Origin: Paenibacillus sp. JQZ6Y-1
Lineage (GTDB): Bacteria > Bacillota > Bacilli > Paenibacillales > Paenibacillaceae
Assembly: GCF_040719145.1 (NCBI RefSeq)
Contig: NZ_JBFDUZ010000003.1
Location: forward strand, 248,001-312,000
Reading direction: 5' to 3'
DNA length: 64,000 nucleotides
Position numbers and translations under genes: made by a program
The notes under the pieces: generated by a model
Databases searched by the model: none
What the model was told of the DNA's origin: nothing
Seen by the model: the letters and a program-made list of their open reading frames with translations, nothing else
Part shown: piece after piece, positions 44,174 through 54,861 of the stretch
How the letters are laid out: each line of letters starts with the position of its first letter
How positions within the stretch are numbered: position 1 is the stretch's first letter

Positions 44174-44929
44174 CTATTCTAGCAAATAAACCTGCTGCCG
44201 ATGCGTATTCAGTAATGCCAGCACTACGCCGCTACTACTAGCAGACATGAAACGAAAACGTTCCGCACCGCCGACGATCATTTCCGGTTGAATATCATAG
44301 CGCACACGCAAGGTATCCGGCAGGTTATCCAGTACAATCGCACTCATCTCCTGTGCTTCTAGACGATCCAACAGCAGATGCTGATCTATCGGACGGTGAT
44401 CGCCAGTTAACTCATCGATATGACGGAACTCGCCCGTACGCTGATAATGGGTGCGTGCATACAGATAGCTGTACACATTTTCCGCATAATAACGAGCTTC
44501 AAAATTGGCAATGCTAGACAATGCCACTTGAACCTGCTCTCCATAATCGGATGCAGCAATCTCTTCGTGCAAATAATACTCGCAGTTGCGGTCAAAATCC
44601 TCCACCAGCCACGCGTACACCTCTGGAATATTAACACCACCAAATACGCTGATGTTACCCAAGAAGCGGTATTTGCCATCATTATATTCAAAGCCCCAGA
44701 TGTGATTCTCGCTGTATAGCGCCGCATCCAGACATTGTAGACCGTCTGTGCCGAGCAAGTGGATACGGTACGAACGTTGATCCTCTAAATGCTCATGCGT
44801 AAACGAAAGCATCGGTAAAAAGTAACACGACAGCGATGGATCTTCCAATACATCTGCTGGTTCGGGAAATACCGTTACCCCTGCATACTCTGTTGCTGGC
44901 ATTACATGATCAGACTTGCGTTTTATCAT
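44174..44929 (-). CDS. Unrecognised 251-residue protein downstream of glucose dehydrogenase
   Basis: A soluble acidic protein without signal peptide or membrane segment. It contains alternating strand and helix segments with many aromatic residues and no motif I recognise. ATG 44929 follows GGGAGGTGA by 5 bases; a GTG three codons earlier is also in frame. The start is 16 bases after the stop of the glucose dehydrogenase gene, so both are probably on one mRNA. A SUKH gene lies just upstream of that, but no toxin is seen. Confidence 0.75.
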   Translation of the reverse strand: MIKRKSDHVMPATEYAGVTVFPEPADVLEDPSLSCYFLPMLSFTHEHLEDQRSYRIHLLGTDGLQCLDAALYSENHIWGFEYNDGKYRFLGNISVFGGVNIPEVYAWLVEDFDRNCEYYLHEEIAASDYGEQVQVALSSIANFEARYYAENVYSYLYARTHYQRTGEFRHIDELTGDHRPIDQHLLLDRLEAQEMSAIVLDNLPDTLRVRYDIQPEMIVGGAERFRFMSASSSGVVLALLNTHRQQVYLLE

Positions 44930-44945
44930 GAGAGTCACCTCCCGC

Positions 44946-45764
<819 letters not shown>

Positions 45765-45863
45765 TCAGCTCATCTTTTGCCGTTTATAACTCGTGCTGGC
45801 AAAAGAAGGTACAACCATTGGTTACACGAAATCAGACGATGGTAAACAATTCAGCTGTTGCTT

Positions 45864-46790
45864 TTAGGATATTCCAGCATCGTGAAGCGCCTGAAGCAGC
45901 GACTGTGCCAGATCGTCCTCACTGCTGGACGCAGCCTGCTCCTCATGTACAAACAGTACCTCTGCCGCATACGCATAATTGAACCGAATATATCCGCCCA
46001 CACTATGATAAAAGAGCTGACCGGAATGCTCTGTTTCCACGCGTAGATTGGGCGGCCACTGCAAGGCAATACGATCGGCAATTTCCTTGAGCCGCAGTCG
46101 CAGCGGTTCACGATACGTAGGAGATGGTGTAGACGGTGCGACAGGTGCATCGGACGCTGCTCCAGCATATTCCATATCTGCGCCCGGATCGTTCACAAGA
46201 TACACACCACCAGCAGACGCACTTGCGACAGAAGCGTTTTTTTCGGAAAGACCCGTAGGCTGAACTCCTTGTCCAGTCTGCCCTTTTTTCGACTTGCCCT
46301 TGTTTAACAACAGCTGATGATATTGCTTGGATTCATTCAAAGGTTCAAAATACGCCTTCTCCCGTAGTAGCTGATAACCGGGATCATAACGCTTGCCTAG
46401 CTCATGATCCATAAACTCCTGCCACGAGAACGTTCCCCAGTCCAGTCGTTCGATCGTCGTCGCATGACGTGGCAGCCAAATACCACCCTCTACCTCACGA
46501 TGCAGAGCGATCATATCACCGTCAATCGTACTGGCGATCACGATACATTCCTCCAACTGGGGAGCGGTGATAGGACTACGCTCATCATGCTCCCATAACT
46601 CATACTGGGCAAATCCGTTCAGCTGCTGCGCATCCGGCTGCTCCACATGCAGCAAGCCGCAATATGTGCCCTGTCCATATTGCTGCAAAAATGCACTGTA
46701 CGCCGCAGGCAGTATAATGTCATGCTCCTGCTCCCATAGCTCTAGCTGCTCCGTTTCGATAAGACTGTTCTGATTGGATACCAGATACAT
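45864..46790 (-). CDS. SMI1/KNR4 (SUKH) family protein
   Basis: A 308-residue protein. The N-terminal 140 residues have the SUKH pattern: LWEQEHDIILPAAYSAFLQQYGQGTYCGLL with the key Gly, and later an aromatic strand (TFSWQEFMDHEL). A low-complexity linker (about 170-225, Ser/Ala/Gly/Pro) connects to a C-terminal domain of about 80 residues. SUKH proteins are frequently immunity proteins of polymorphic toxins, but no toxin gene is adjacent, so a housekeeping role is equally possible. ATG 46790 is preceded by GAAGGAGGC. Confidence 0.78.
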   Translation of the reverse strand: MYLVSNQNSLIETEQLELWEQEHDIILPAAYSAFLQQYGQGTYCGLLHVEQPDAQQLNGFAQYELWEHDERSPITAPQLEECIVIASTIDGDMIALHREVEGGIWLPRHATTIERLDWGTFSWQEFMDHELGKRYDPGYQLLREKAYFEPLNESKQYHQLLLNKGKSKKGQTGQGVQPTGLSEKNASVASASAGGVYLVNDPGADMEYAGAASDAPVAPSTPSPTYREPLRLRLKEIADRIALQWPPNLRVETEHSGQLFYHSVGGYIRFNYAYAAEVLFVHEEQAASSSEDDLAQSLLQALHDAGIS

Positions 46791-46975
46791 GTGATTGCCT
46801 CCTTCAAATAGATGGGCTTGATCCTGATTTCTTTGGCAGCCTGCGATTGTACAGATAGATGCACAATCAGAGACGGATTGGTAATATGTTCTTTGTCATG
46901 TATCTATTCACATCGACGAGGTCAAATGATGCCTTTGATTTCTTTTAAACCATTCCGAACATCTTTATACAACAA

Positions 46976-47005
46976 ATTCCCCTGTAGATTCATCTACAGG
47001 GGAAT
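46976..47005 (-). terminator. Hairpin after aroD
   Basis: ATTCCCCTGTAGA pairs perfectly with TCTACAGGGGAAT around a TTCA loop. The T-run is weak. Confidence 0.65.
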
Positions 47006-47024
47006 AATAATGAACATTTCATTT

Positions 47025-47801
47025 TTATTTGGAGTTGTTATGCAGTAGATTCAGCACACTGCGCAGCTCAGCAATCGGAATCTGTCCGGGTGCAGAAGCG
47101 CGTTTTACCGCTCCAAACGTGAGTGCCGAACCGACCAGCTCGCCTGCCAGACGACTAATCAGCCCTTGACCACCCATCGACATCGTAATCAACGGACGCT
47201 CTGCATACTGCTCTCGCATCGTTACCGTTGCGTCCAACAGCGTGATCACATCCGCCGCAGACTTCGGCATCGCTGCAAGCTTCAGCAGATCGCCGCCCAG
47301 CTCCTGTGCTCGGCGCAGACGCGAGATAATCTCTTCCTTCGGCGGTGTTCCTTGAAAATCATGATTTGAAATAATAACAGCGGTATGATGCTGATGCGCC
47401 TTATCCACGATGGCGCGGATATGCTCGTCGCCAATAAACAGCTCAATATCGATCAGATCCACCTGACCGGAAGACGCCAGCGACTGATTTAATTGTACAT
47501 AGTACGCATCGCTGATCTCGCGCTCCCCGCCTTCTTTTGCCGTACGGAACGTAAAGATGATCGGCACGGATGGTAGATACGCACGAATCTCTAACAGTGC
47601 AGCACGTACCCGCTCTATACTGTCCACATGTTCAAAAAAGTCCGCTCGCCATTCCACCACGTCCAAATCAGCGGTTTGCAAAAAGCGTGCTTCCTCTTGT
47701 AATTCTTCAGTAGTTCGACCGACGAGCGGCACGCATACTTTCGGCGCACCTTCGCCAATCACCACATGTTTTACAATCACGGGTGTAAAGTCGTTAGCCA
47801 T
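47025..47801 (-). CDS. aroD: Type I 3-dehydroquinate dehydratase
   Basis: A 258-residue TIM-barrel enzyme of the shikimate pathway. The conserved VVEWRADFFE segment is near 48-57, the catalytic His lies in SNHDF and the Schiff-base lysine in LLKLAAMP; GSALTFG and the final QIPI complete the type I pattern. AAAAGGAGCTTATG is the start context at 47801. It stands alone and not in an aro operon. A long untranslated leader (about 190 nt) precedes it. Confidence 0.93.
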   Translation of the reverse strand: MANDFTPVIVKHVVIGEGAPKVCVPLVGRTTEELQEEARFLQTADLDVVEWRADFFEHVDSIERVRAALLEIRAYLPSVPIIFTFRTAKEGGEREISDAYYVQLNQSLASSGQVDLIDIELFIGDEHIRAIVDKAHQHHTAVIISNHDFQGTPPKEEIISRLRRAQELGGDLLKLAAMPKSAADVITLLDATVTMREQYAERPLITMSMGGQGLISRLAGELVGSALTFGAVKRASAPGQIPIAELRSVLNLLHNNSK

Positions 47802-48030
47802 ACATAAGCTCCTTTTCGACGGAATAGTAGGATGTAAATAACAGATGACAAGGGAAGAGGCTCCAACAGCCGCCGTGGGACTATTCCTGCGGTATGTATC
47901 CGGTGCTGTGGAATCCTTATGTCAGTGAACGGTACAAAGGAACGGTACGTTCCCGTCGCTGCTGACCGATTCATCTGCCCCTATTGATGTTCATTGCCCC
48001 TAGTATACCCGTTATTGTCACACTTGAGAA
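47802..48030 (-). promoter_or_regulatory. Promoter and structured leader of aroD
   Basis: On the minus strand TTCTCA (48025-48030), 17 bases and TATACT (48002-48007) form a fair promoter. The leader includes an inner hairpin GGAACG/CGTTCC (47939-47953) inside an outer GTCAG/CTGAC pairing (47921-47966), plus a second GAACGGTAC copy at 47927. No known riboswitch or T-box signature was recognised. Confidence 0.45.
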
Positions 48031-48177
48031 TGACAAGCTACATGGACATGCCGCACAGCACCCCTCTAAACTGCTGTACTGCAATGAGTGTTATAGCGTG
48101 TAACACGGATATTGCGTTATGATCAATGACGATCTCTATCGCAAAGTCGCGTTGCCGTCTAGATAGCCATCCTCTGA

Positions 48178-49209
48178 TTATTTTCCAAGGGTATCGGTAG
48201 AACCGATTATACGTGCATAGGTTGCATCATCGCACAGCACGAATAGCTTCGCTTCTTCCGGTATGTTGTCATTCAATTTGCGATTGATGGTCATATCGTT
48301 GCGATCACTGATCAGCGTTGCGCCTTCTGCCAACAGCGCATGAAAGGCATCACCGTAACTGCTCCATTCCGCACGTACTGGTACATGAAAGAGATCCTCG
48401 CCATATCGCCGATTCAGCAATTGATTAATAATATCATTATTCCCTTCATGCAGCGCTGAACGTACAGCCAGACGTGAGATAGCGTCATGAGATAGTACAA
48501 ACTCATTGATATGCACGTGGCGGAAGTTTTTAATATGATTTTCCAGCATAATCTCTACCGTGGTATGCACCTGCGGAGCGATGCGTTCGATACTGGAAGC
48601 AACCAGCAGCGATTTGCCATCCACCAGCGACGCATCATCAATCCGCGAATCCGCGAAAATGATCGCCGATTGCGCATGTGCAATATTTGCCTGTACCAGT
48701 ATCTCTTCACGCGTTGGATCACCATGCACATAATGAACCTGCGGGTGATCATGCGGATGCTTGTCCAGCTCGTCGATAATAATAATATCCAATTGCGGAT
48801 TGCTCGAAAATAGCTCGTCAATCGCATATTGCGCCTTTTTACTCCAATTAATAATGACGACATGATTGTGCCCGGTATAACTCAATTTGCCCGCGTCCCT
48901 TCTACGATTGTATTCCCCCATAGAGTCGATGATTTTCCCGATAATCAAGCTGAGCAGCCCGATCCCGAAGATGTATAGAAACATAGTAAATAGTTTGCCC
49001 GGTACGTGCTCCATAAAATAATCCCCGTACCCGACCGTGGACATCGTCGTCAGCACCCAGTAGAGTGCGTTAAACCAATGCCCAAATGTTTGTGGCTCCA
49101 ACGCATACGCGATAAACGAGCTAACAAGAATAAACAGCAGTGCCGTACACACCAACACCGATTTACGCATCCGAATCAGCCGACGCGATAATTGAATCAG
49201 GATATGCAT
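48178..49209 (-). CDS. Two-helix potassium channel with RCK/TrkA-N domain
   Basis: A 343-residue channel subunit of the MthK/YugO type. TM1 is about 17-36, the pore helix follows with the selectivity filter TVGYGD at 58-63, and TM2 is about 72-92. The cytoplasmic part (about 110-330) contains a Rossmann-type RCK fold (VVIINWSKKAQYAIDEL, then IIIDE). Four subunits should form a K+ channel gated by a ligand such as Ca2+ or nucleotides. A loose GGAAAGGAATGGGAG lies before ATG 49209. In Bacillus YugO is tied to biofilm electrical signalling; orthology here is not proven. Confidence 0.9.
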   Translation of the reverse strand: MHILIQLSRRLIRMRKSVLVCTALLFILVSSFIAYALEPQTFGHWFNALYWVLTTMSTVGYGDYFMEHVPGKLFTMFLYIFGIGLLSLIIGKIIDSMGEYNRRRDAGKLSYTGHNHVVIINWSKKAQYAIDELFSSNPQLDIIIIDELDKHPHDHPQVHYVHGDPTREEILVQANIAHAQSAIIFADSRIDDASLVDGKSLLVASSIERIAPQVHTTVEIMLENHIKNFRHVHINEFVLSHDAISRLAVRSALHEGNNDIINQLLNRRYGEDLFHVPVRAEWSSYGDAFHALLAEGATLISDRNDMTINRKLNDNIPEEAKLFVLCDDATYARIIGSTDTLGK

Positions 49210-49602
49210 GCTCCCATTCCTTTCCTATGTACATTCTGCCATTTGCTTTGCCTGCGAGCATTGCTCTATGTATTGCTTGCTATGCCTCTATTCCTGCTAT
49301 ATGGCATGATCTCTATTCCGCAATCAAACAGATCAATAGATAGATAGCCGGAATGTAGCATTATTCGCGATCTGTCGGCATTCCACCTGTTTATTGTAAA
49401 AAATAGTGATCCTTGCAGCCCCTAACTCTTCTTCTCTCGCAAACGGTATGGAATCTTCCGCTATAAAATGCCTTAACTTTGTCTATTCCTTCCCGCTCCA
49501 TCTTGCCTTCCATCCGCTATAATAAAAGCAACGATAGAGACATAATAGCGAACAAGGCTGCTGTGGATAGCTTGAAGCAGGCGGAGTAAAGGGGTACGCA
49601 GG
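49210..49602. other. Divergent intergenic region, no gene seen
   Basis: Must contain promoters for the K+ channel (minus) and the first TVP38-type gene (plus). I see no credible small gene or structured element. Confidence 0.4.
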
Positions 49603-50223
49603 ATGATGGAGATTGCAGTTTCGGATTGGCTGTCTTATATAAACGAAGAAAATTTGAAGCGGTGGATGAATGAATACCGATCACTGGGACCGTTGATCAG
49701 CATTCTGATTCCGTTTCTAAAATCATTTATTCCACCGATGCCAACGGTGATCGTGCTGGGCGTCAATGCCGCAGTGTACGGGCTGTGGGTCGGGTTCCTA
49801 TATTCGTATATCGGTATTATTGGCGGGTCATTGGTGGCATTTGCGCTGATTCGCAAGCTGTCACAGCATCGTTATCTGACGCGCCTTGCCAGTCGTCCCA
49901 AAGTGGATCGTACGCGGCGCTGGATTCGGGACAATGGATTTACGTATGTATTTCTACTTAGTCTGTTTCCGGTAGGTCCGTTTACGATGCTCAATATTGC
50001 CGCAGGCTTGAGCGGCATTCGCTTTCGTTCGTTTCTAATTGCGATTTTATTTGGACGCGGAGTGATGGTGTTTGCCGTTTCATTTATCGGTGCCGATCTG
50101 GCGTTGTATTGGGAGAATCCGTGGTATCTGACGCTGGTGGTGCTGTTTATCGCTGTCTGTCTGGTGATTAGCCGCCGGATTGAAGCCTTTTTCAGCCAAA
50201 GGGATAAGCAGTCAAAGGGGTGA
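49603..50223 (+). CDS. TVP38/TMEM64 (DedA-like) membrane protein, copy 1
   Basis: A 206-residue membrane protein with about five hydrophobic segments. It has the conserved PPMPTVIVLG loop, the family glycine-rich stretch YGLWVGFLYSYIGIIGGS and the FPVGPFTMLNIAAGLSGIRF motif of VTT/SNARE-associated domains, which scramble or move lipids. Start codons ATG-ATG at 49603 follow a weak site (GGGGTACGCAGG). The second copy follows at 50461; the two are clear paralogs. Confidence 0.85.
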   Translation: MMEIAVSDWLSYINEENLKRWMNEYRSLGPLISILIPFLKSFIPPMPTVIVLGVNAAVYGLWVGFLYSYIGIIGGSLVAFALIRKLSQHRYLTRLASRPKVDRTRRWIRDNGFTYVFLLSLFPVGPFTMLNIAAGLSGIRFRSFLIAILFGRGVMVFAVSFIGADLALYWENPWYLTLVVLFIAVCLVISRRIEAFFSQRDKQSKG

Positions 50224-50396
50224 ATGACAATCAAGTTGCTTATGCAATTAAATTTGCCATGAACGCGGTCAGAAGCGCACGGAAAGGGTAATAAGAGGTA
50301 GAACGATATTCGGCTGCCTAGTATACTTTTGTGTTCATCGTGAGCCTTGTCTGTTATGGACATAAGCTTAAGATGACATTATATTTCAACACGCAG

Positions 50397-50438
50397 CCGC
50401 CAGCCCCCATTTTGGGTCGCTGGCGGTTTTGTTTTTTT
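50397..50438 (+). terminator. Terminator between the two TVP38-type genes
   Basis: CCGCCAGC pairs with GCTGGCGG (plus inner CCCCA/TGGG), then TTTTGTTTTTTT. It ends only 22 bases before the start codon of the second gene, so it may act as an attenuator for it. Confidence 0.8.
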
Positions 50439-50460
50439 ATAAAAGGAAGGAATGAATCGG

Positions 50461-51096
50461 ATGGATATGACACTGCTGCTCTCGTCTACGGCAGATCAGG
50501 ATATCACAGGGCTGATGGAGCAATATCGCTCGTTCGGTCCGCTAGTCAGTATTGCACTGGCTTTTTTACTGTCGTTTGTCCCGCCGCTACCAACGATGGT
50601 GGTGATTGGGCTTAATGCAGCGGCTAATGGATTATGGTATGGATTTTTCTACTCATGGATAGGGGTTATGGTCGGCATCATGACGGTATTCATCCTTGTC
50701 CGCCAACTCTCGCACTGGAAATACCTTCAGCGCTTTGCCGAACGAAAAAGTATTCGCAAAAGTCTAAGCTGGATCGAAAAGAACGGCTTTTTATATTTGT
50801 TTTTGTTCAGCTTGCTACCATTTGGACCGTTTACGGTCATGCATGCAGCGGCAGGATTAAGCGGCATCTCGCTACGCTCCTTCCTGATCGCCTCTGCCAC
50901 CGGACGAGCGATTATGATCTTTGTCGTCTCGTATATCGGCTCCGATCTGGACAGCTATATCCAGAATCCGTGGCTGCTGCTGCCAGTCGTAGTATTCATT
51001 GCTGCTGGACTATTTCTAGCGAAAAAGCTGGAGAGCTGGGTTGGTAAGCATCATGAAGAATCCGCTTCGGCTGCTACCGAAGAAGCCACCTCTTGA
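50461..51096 (+). CDS. TVP38/TMEM64 (DedA-like) membrane protein, copy 2
   Basis: A 211-residue paralog of the preceding protein with the same motifs (PPLPTMVVIG, LLPFGPFTVMHAAAGLSGI) and the same topology, but an acidic Ala/Glu-rich tail (EESASAATEEATS). ATG 50461 is chosen because AAGGAAGGA lies 9 bases upstream; an ATG at 50452 is too close to it. The terminator directly upstream separates it from copy 1. Confidence 0.85.
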   Translation: MDMTLLLSSTADQDITGLMEQYRSFGPLVSIALAFLLSFVPPLPTMVVIGLNAAANGLWYGFFYSWIGVMVGIMTVFILVRQLSHWKYLQRFAERKSIRKSLSWIEKNGFLYLFLFSLLPFGPFTVMHAAAGLSGISLRSFLIASATGRAIMIFVVSYIGSDLDSYIQNPWLLLPVVVFIAAGLFLAKKLESWVGKHHEESASAATEEATS

Positions 51097-51249
51097 TGTC
51101 TGATAAGTAGATTATTCCCTACATGAGTGTGATATGAGCTTTCCAATGATTCTGTTAGGGTCAAGGTATGACCTTGCATATAACGATCACTACAATGATG
51201 TGAGGCGAATGCTGCACTGCTTTGGATAAATAGATCGTCATAACAAAAC

Positions 51250-51289
51250 GAGCAGAACTCCCATTGCATCTATAATGGGAGTTCTGCTC
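51250..51289 (-). terminator. Hairpin after gamma-glutamyltransferase gene
   Basis: GAGCAGAACTCCCATT pairs perfectly (16 bp) with AATGGGAGTTCTGCTC; GTTTTGTT follows on the minus strand. Confidence 0.72.
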
Positions 51290-51298
51290 TATTCTTAT

Positions 51299-52912
51299 TT
51301 ACCACGAAGCAATCGCGCCATCTGTGCGCGATTCTGTACCGCCGATCAGCACACCGTTCTGCTCATCCCGCACGATAATCTGTCCGCGTCCAAATCCACC
51401 AGAGCTGTTGGCGCGGCGAATGATATGACCTTTGCGCATGAGACTTTGGGCAAGAGGATCGGGGAACGATGGCTCCACTTCGATCACTTTGCCTTCGAGC
51501 CATTGCCAGCGTGGAGCGTCTAGCGCCGCCTGCGGATTCAATCCAAAGTCGATCATATTCATCACTACCTGCATATGCCCCTGCGGTTGCATAAAGCCAC
51601 CCATTACGCCAAATGGTCCAATCGGACGATTCTGCTTGGTCAAAAAGCCGGGAATAATCGTATGGTACGTCTTTTTGCCCGGCTCCAATCGGTTATCGTG
51701 GGTCAAATCCAGCGAAAAGGAATGTCCACGATTTTGCAGACCAATCCCGGTTCCCGGAATTACGATGCCAGAGCCAAAGCCCATATAATTGCTCTGGATA
51801 TACGACACCATATTGCCCTCATCATCCGCTGTCGCCAAATACACGGTCCCACCCGCTGGTGGTTGCCCTGCCTCCGGCTGCAATGCTGTATCGCCGATCA
51901 ATTGACGGCGCTGCTCCGCGTACACGTCAGACAACAACTGTGCAGCACGGATCGTCATTTTATCTTCCTGCGTAATATATTTTAGCCCATCCATAAATGC
52001 CAGCTTCATCGCTTCCATCTGCTTATGATGCGTATCCACTGTATCGCGTTCGGTAAAGGTATATCCTTTGAGTATATTCAATGCCATCAAGGCGATCAGC
52101 CCTTGACCTGCCGGAGGAATCTCCCACACATCATATCCTCGATAATTCACCGAGATCGGCTGCACCCATTCGGGAGTGAATGACGCTAAGTCCTCTTTGC
52201 GCAAATACCCACCATGTGCGCGTGAATGAGCATCTATCTGCTCTGCCAGCTCGCCCCGATAAAAGGACTCCGCCCCGCTCTCCGCAATGCTGCGCAACGT
52301 AGCTGCATGACCCGGTGATCTCCAAATCTCACCAATGCGTGGTGCTCTGCCCTTCGGTGCAAACGTATCAAACCAGCCCTGATACATCTCCCCTTGTAAC
52401 ACTTCACTAAATCGCTGATATGCCAAATTCCAGTAGTAGCCAAGTGTCGGCGATACGGGGAAACCGTTTTCTGCATAGTCGATAGCGGGCTGCAATACTT
52501 CGGTCAACGGCAAGCGACCAAATCGCTGTGACAGTTCCTGCCAAGCTGCCGGTGCGCCCGGTACAGTAACGGGTGTCCAGCCATAGGTCGGCATACGCTC
52601 ATGCCCGGCTTCTTGAACTGCTTCTATCGAAATAGACTGCGGCGCTGGTCCATTCGCATTCAGCCCATGCAGCTCATCCTTCATCCATACTAAGGCAAAG
52701 GCATCGCCGCCAATTCCATTTGACGTCGGCTCCACTACCGTCAGACAAGCGGCGGTAGCAATCGCAGCATCGACAGCATTGCCGCCCTTTTTCAATATAT
52801 CCAGCCCTGCCTGTGCCGCCAGCGGCTGCGAGGTTGCTACCATACCATTGCGCGCATAGACTGCATTGCGCTGAGAAGGATACGGGTAAAATAACGGATC
52901 AAATGTTGTCAT
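51299..52912 (-). CDS. Gamma-glutamyltransferase family protein
   Basis: A 537-residue Ntn-hydrolase precursor. The self-cleavage and catalytic Thr356 starts the small subunit in GGTVYLATADDEGNMVS, and the later FGSGIVIPGTGIGLQNRG segment is typical. There is no signal peptide, so unlike classical secreted Ggt it appears cytoplasmic, like Bacillus YwrD. It may transfer or hydrolyse gamma-glutamyl or related acyl groups. ATG 52912 was chosen for TGGAGGCTGAAG directly upstream. Single gene. Confidence 0.9.
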   Translation of the reverse strand: MTTFDPLFYPYPSQRNAVYARNGMVATSQPLAAQAGLDILKKGGNAVDAAIATAACLTVVEPTSNGIGGDAFALVWMKDELHGLNANGPAPQSISIEAVQEAGHERMPTYGWTPVTVPGAPAAWQELSQRFGRLPLTEVLQPAIDYAENGFPVSPTLGYYWNLAYQRFSEVLQGEMYQGWFDTFAPKGRAPRIGEIWRSPGHAATLRSIAESGAESFYRGELAEQIDAHSRAHGGYLRKEDLASFTPEWVQPISVNYRGYDVWEIPPAGQGLIALMALNILKGYTFTERDTVDTHHKQMEAMKLAFMDGLKYITQEDKMTIRAAQLLSDVYAEQRRQLIGDTALQPEAGQPPAGGTVYLATADDEGNMVSYIQSNYMGFGSGIVIPGTGIGLQNRGHSFSLDLTHDNRLEPGKKTYHTIIPGFLTKQNRPIGPFGVMGGFMQPQGHMQVVMNMIDFGLNPQAALDAPRWQWLEGKVIEVEPSFPDPLAQSLMRKGHIIRRANSSGGFGRGQIIVRDEQNGVLIGGTESRTDGAIASW

Positions 52913-53163
52913 CTTCAGCCTCCATTCCAGTGATGGACTCCACTCCAATATAGTCAACCAATCGGTTCCAATGTCCATCCAGTATGTATTCTTCCATACG
53001 TATGATTATGCAGACCAATACAATGCACTGCATATCCATACGAATGATTGCATATCTGTAGTATAAGCTTTTCCAGCATGAAATGGAAAAGCATGAGCTG
53101 ACTACAACCACTCACATGACATCATGATTCCATCATCCTACATGACATATCGTCTCAAAACAC

Positions 53164-53206
53164 AAAAAACCGCAAAGCCGTTTCAGTGACGAAACGAGCC
53201 TTGCGG
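53164..53206 (-). terminator. Intrinsic terminator after DUF2167 gene
   Basis: On the minus strand CCGCAAGGCTCGTTTC pairs with GAAACGGCTTTGCGG, then TTTTTT. Confidence 0.87.
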
Positions 53207-53246
53207 GATCATGTATATATTGTTTTTCCTATTGAGCCATGCCTAC

Positions 53247-54263
53247 TTAACCGTTGGTACGATCATTCCGTTGATCCTGCGATTCATCCTTGTGCAGGTT
53301 CACTGCTGGCGGCGGAGTAGGGCTTGCATTTCCTCCGTTATACGGATTGCCGTTATTGCCATTATTCACATCGGAGGAGTGATATGGCGATTGCTCACGG
53401 CGTTCACGCGAACGGGTGAATAGACGCTTAATCCAGCCAAATGCTGCCACAACAGCAGCCGCGATCACATACCAGAACTTTTTCAGCAACAGCAGCAGAC
53501 CGAGCTTCTTGGCGGCAACCAGTCCAGCACCACCAACGATCAGACCCGTCAGACCCATTTCGGATACATGGTCTGTCGCTTCATTGAACGCAGTATATTG
53601 ATTGCTGCTCGTCACAGTCAGATTCGGCAAAATCTTTTGCTCTAGAATCTGACGGTCGGTCGTCATATTCTCTGGATCGGTAACCAGAATAACAGAGATA
53701 TAACCAGTACGCGTCAGAATACGCGAATTGTAGTTAATAATCGGCTGATTTTGTGCATCTTCCAGCTTGAGCGACCAAGTCAGATTCCGCGTATTCTCAT
53801 TGTAATTCGGTTCCTGATCCCAACCGATTACTTGCAGCTGATTTTCGGCAGGCACTTGTTTGTTGTTTTCCTCTGTACCTTCACGATAGCTGTCGAGCAG
53901 ATCGTCAGCATCGATATCGTTTTTCTCATCGTCGGCGATATGACCGGAATCGGTGTATTCAAACAATACCCACCAGTTCTGATTTTCGTCCGTCGGGAAT
54001 ACGCTACCGATCTCTTTACCGCTTGGAATATCATTGGAATCGGTCGTCATTTTCTTCGTATCATCGCCATCCAGATAGTAAAATTCCTTGCCCAGATCCA
54101 GTGAAGCAATGTCATCCATCTCTACCTTCTGCGGACCAGCTACCCAGTTATATGTACTCTCTGTCTGTGTACTGCTACTACCATCTGATGCGTATGCAGG
54201 CACTGTGCCCACCATCATCCATACCAATGCTCCTGCGAGAGCCAAACCTTTTGCAAATCTCAA
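53247..54263 (-). CDS. DUF2167 family membrane protein
   Basis: A 338-residue exported protein. The signal peptide (about 1-25, cleavage after AYA) is followed by an outside domain in which FPTDENQNWWVLFEYTDSGHIADDE is the DUF2167 hallmark; two membrane segments near the C-terminus (about 233-270) precede a basic RSRERRE stretch and an Asn/Gly/Pro-rich tail. The TTG start is at 54263, preceded by GGAAAGGAAGG. The family is conserved but without a known role to me. Single gene. Confidence 0.85.
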   Translation of the reverse strand: MRFAKGLALAGALVWMMVGTVPAYASDGSSSTQTESTYNWVAGPQKVEMDDIASLDLGKEFYYLDGDDTKKMTTDSNDIPSGKEIGSVFPTDENQNWWVLFEYTDSGHIADDEKNDIDADDLLDSYREGTEENNKQVPAENQLQVIGWDQEPNYNENTRNLTWSLKLEDAQNQPIINYNSRILTRTGYISVILVTDPENMTTDRQILEQKILPNLTVTSSNQYTAFNEATDHVSEMGLTGLIVGGAGLVAAKKLGLLLLLKKFWYVIAAAVVAAFGWIKRLFTRSRERREQSPYHSSDVNNGNNGNPYNGGNASPTPPPAVNLHKDESQDQRNDRTNG

Positions 54264-54861
54264 TCTGTACCTTCCTTTCCAGCATCGCTTATGCGATACT
54301 GCCCCTATTCTATTATTGTCTACTTTTGCTATTCCGCGAGCCTCACACTATTCGAATCATAGATTGATATACTACACGGACCTTTGCATCCTATCATTTG
54401 CTTGCTATCTAAATCAATACATAATTGATATAAACATTCGTATTCATACCTTTGGAACCATTTTTGGATTTGAAAAACCAAGAATACCATAGTACATTTG
54501 TCTCTTTATTTCGCATTTGTGTACATTTGGAATCCGTATCATAAGGGATGATTGCTTACCCAAAAATAGTTGTCCATCAAGTGTCAGATGGCGTATGCTA
54601 CTCCATACCTATTGTTTATAAAGCCAAAGGATCATTTGTGAGGAAGTGCATTTGACACTCTCTTCTAACGTGTAAAGGAATGGAAGGTGTATGCCTTTTT
54701 TGATCCTGAATGGATTGGTGCTACAATCTATTACATGGGGTGCATATTGTTTTTTGTTATTTCTACGCAGCTCATTCGTTACTGTGTCTAACTCAACCAT
54801 TCTCTCTGTTGCCGCATCACTGCATGTCATAGCCATTTTATAAAAGAAAGGTATATCACTC
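54264..54861. other. 598-bp AT-rich gap, nothing supported
   Basis: The only long frame here (minus strand, from 54863) has no ribosome binding site and no protein-like composition. The region must hold promoters for DUF2167 (minus) and the gene at 54862 (plus). Confidence 0.45.

Noticed and set aside
45864..46790. Polymorphic toxin-immunity locus around the SUKH gene
   Set aside because: No toxin-like, WXG/LXG or secretion gene occurs nearby, so immunity is only one possibility.
47802..47995. T-box leader for aroD
   Set aside because: The required TGGNACCGCG antiterminator motif is absent; the GTACCG copies present belong to a local hairpin.
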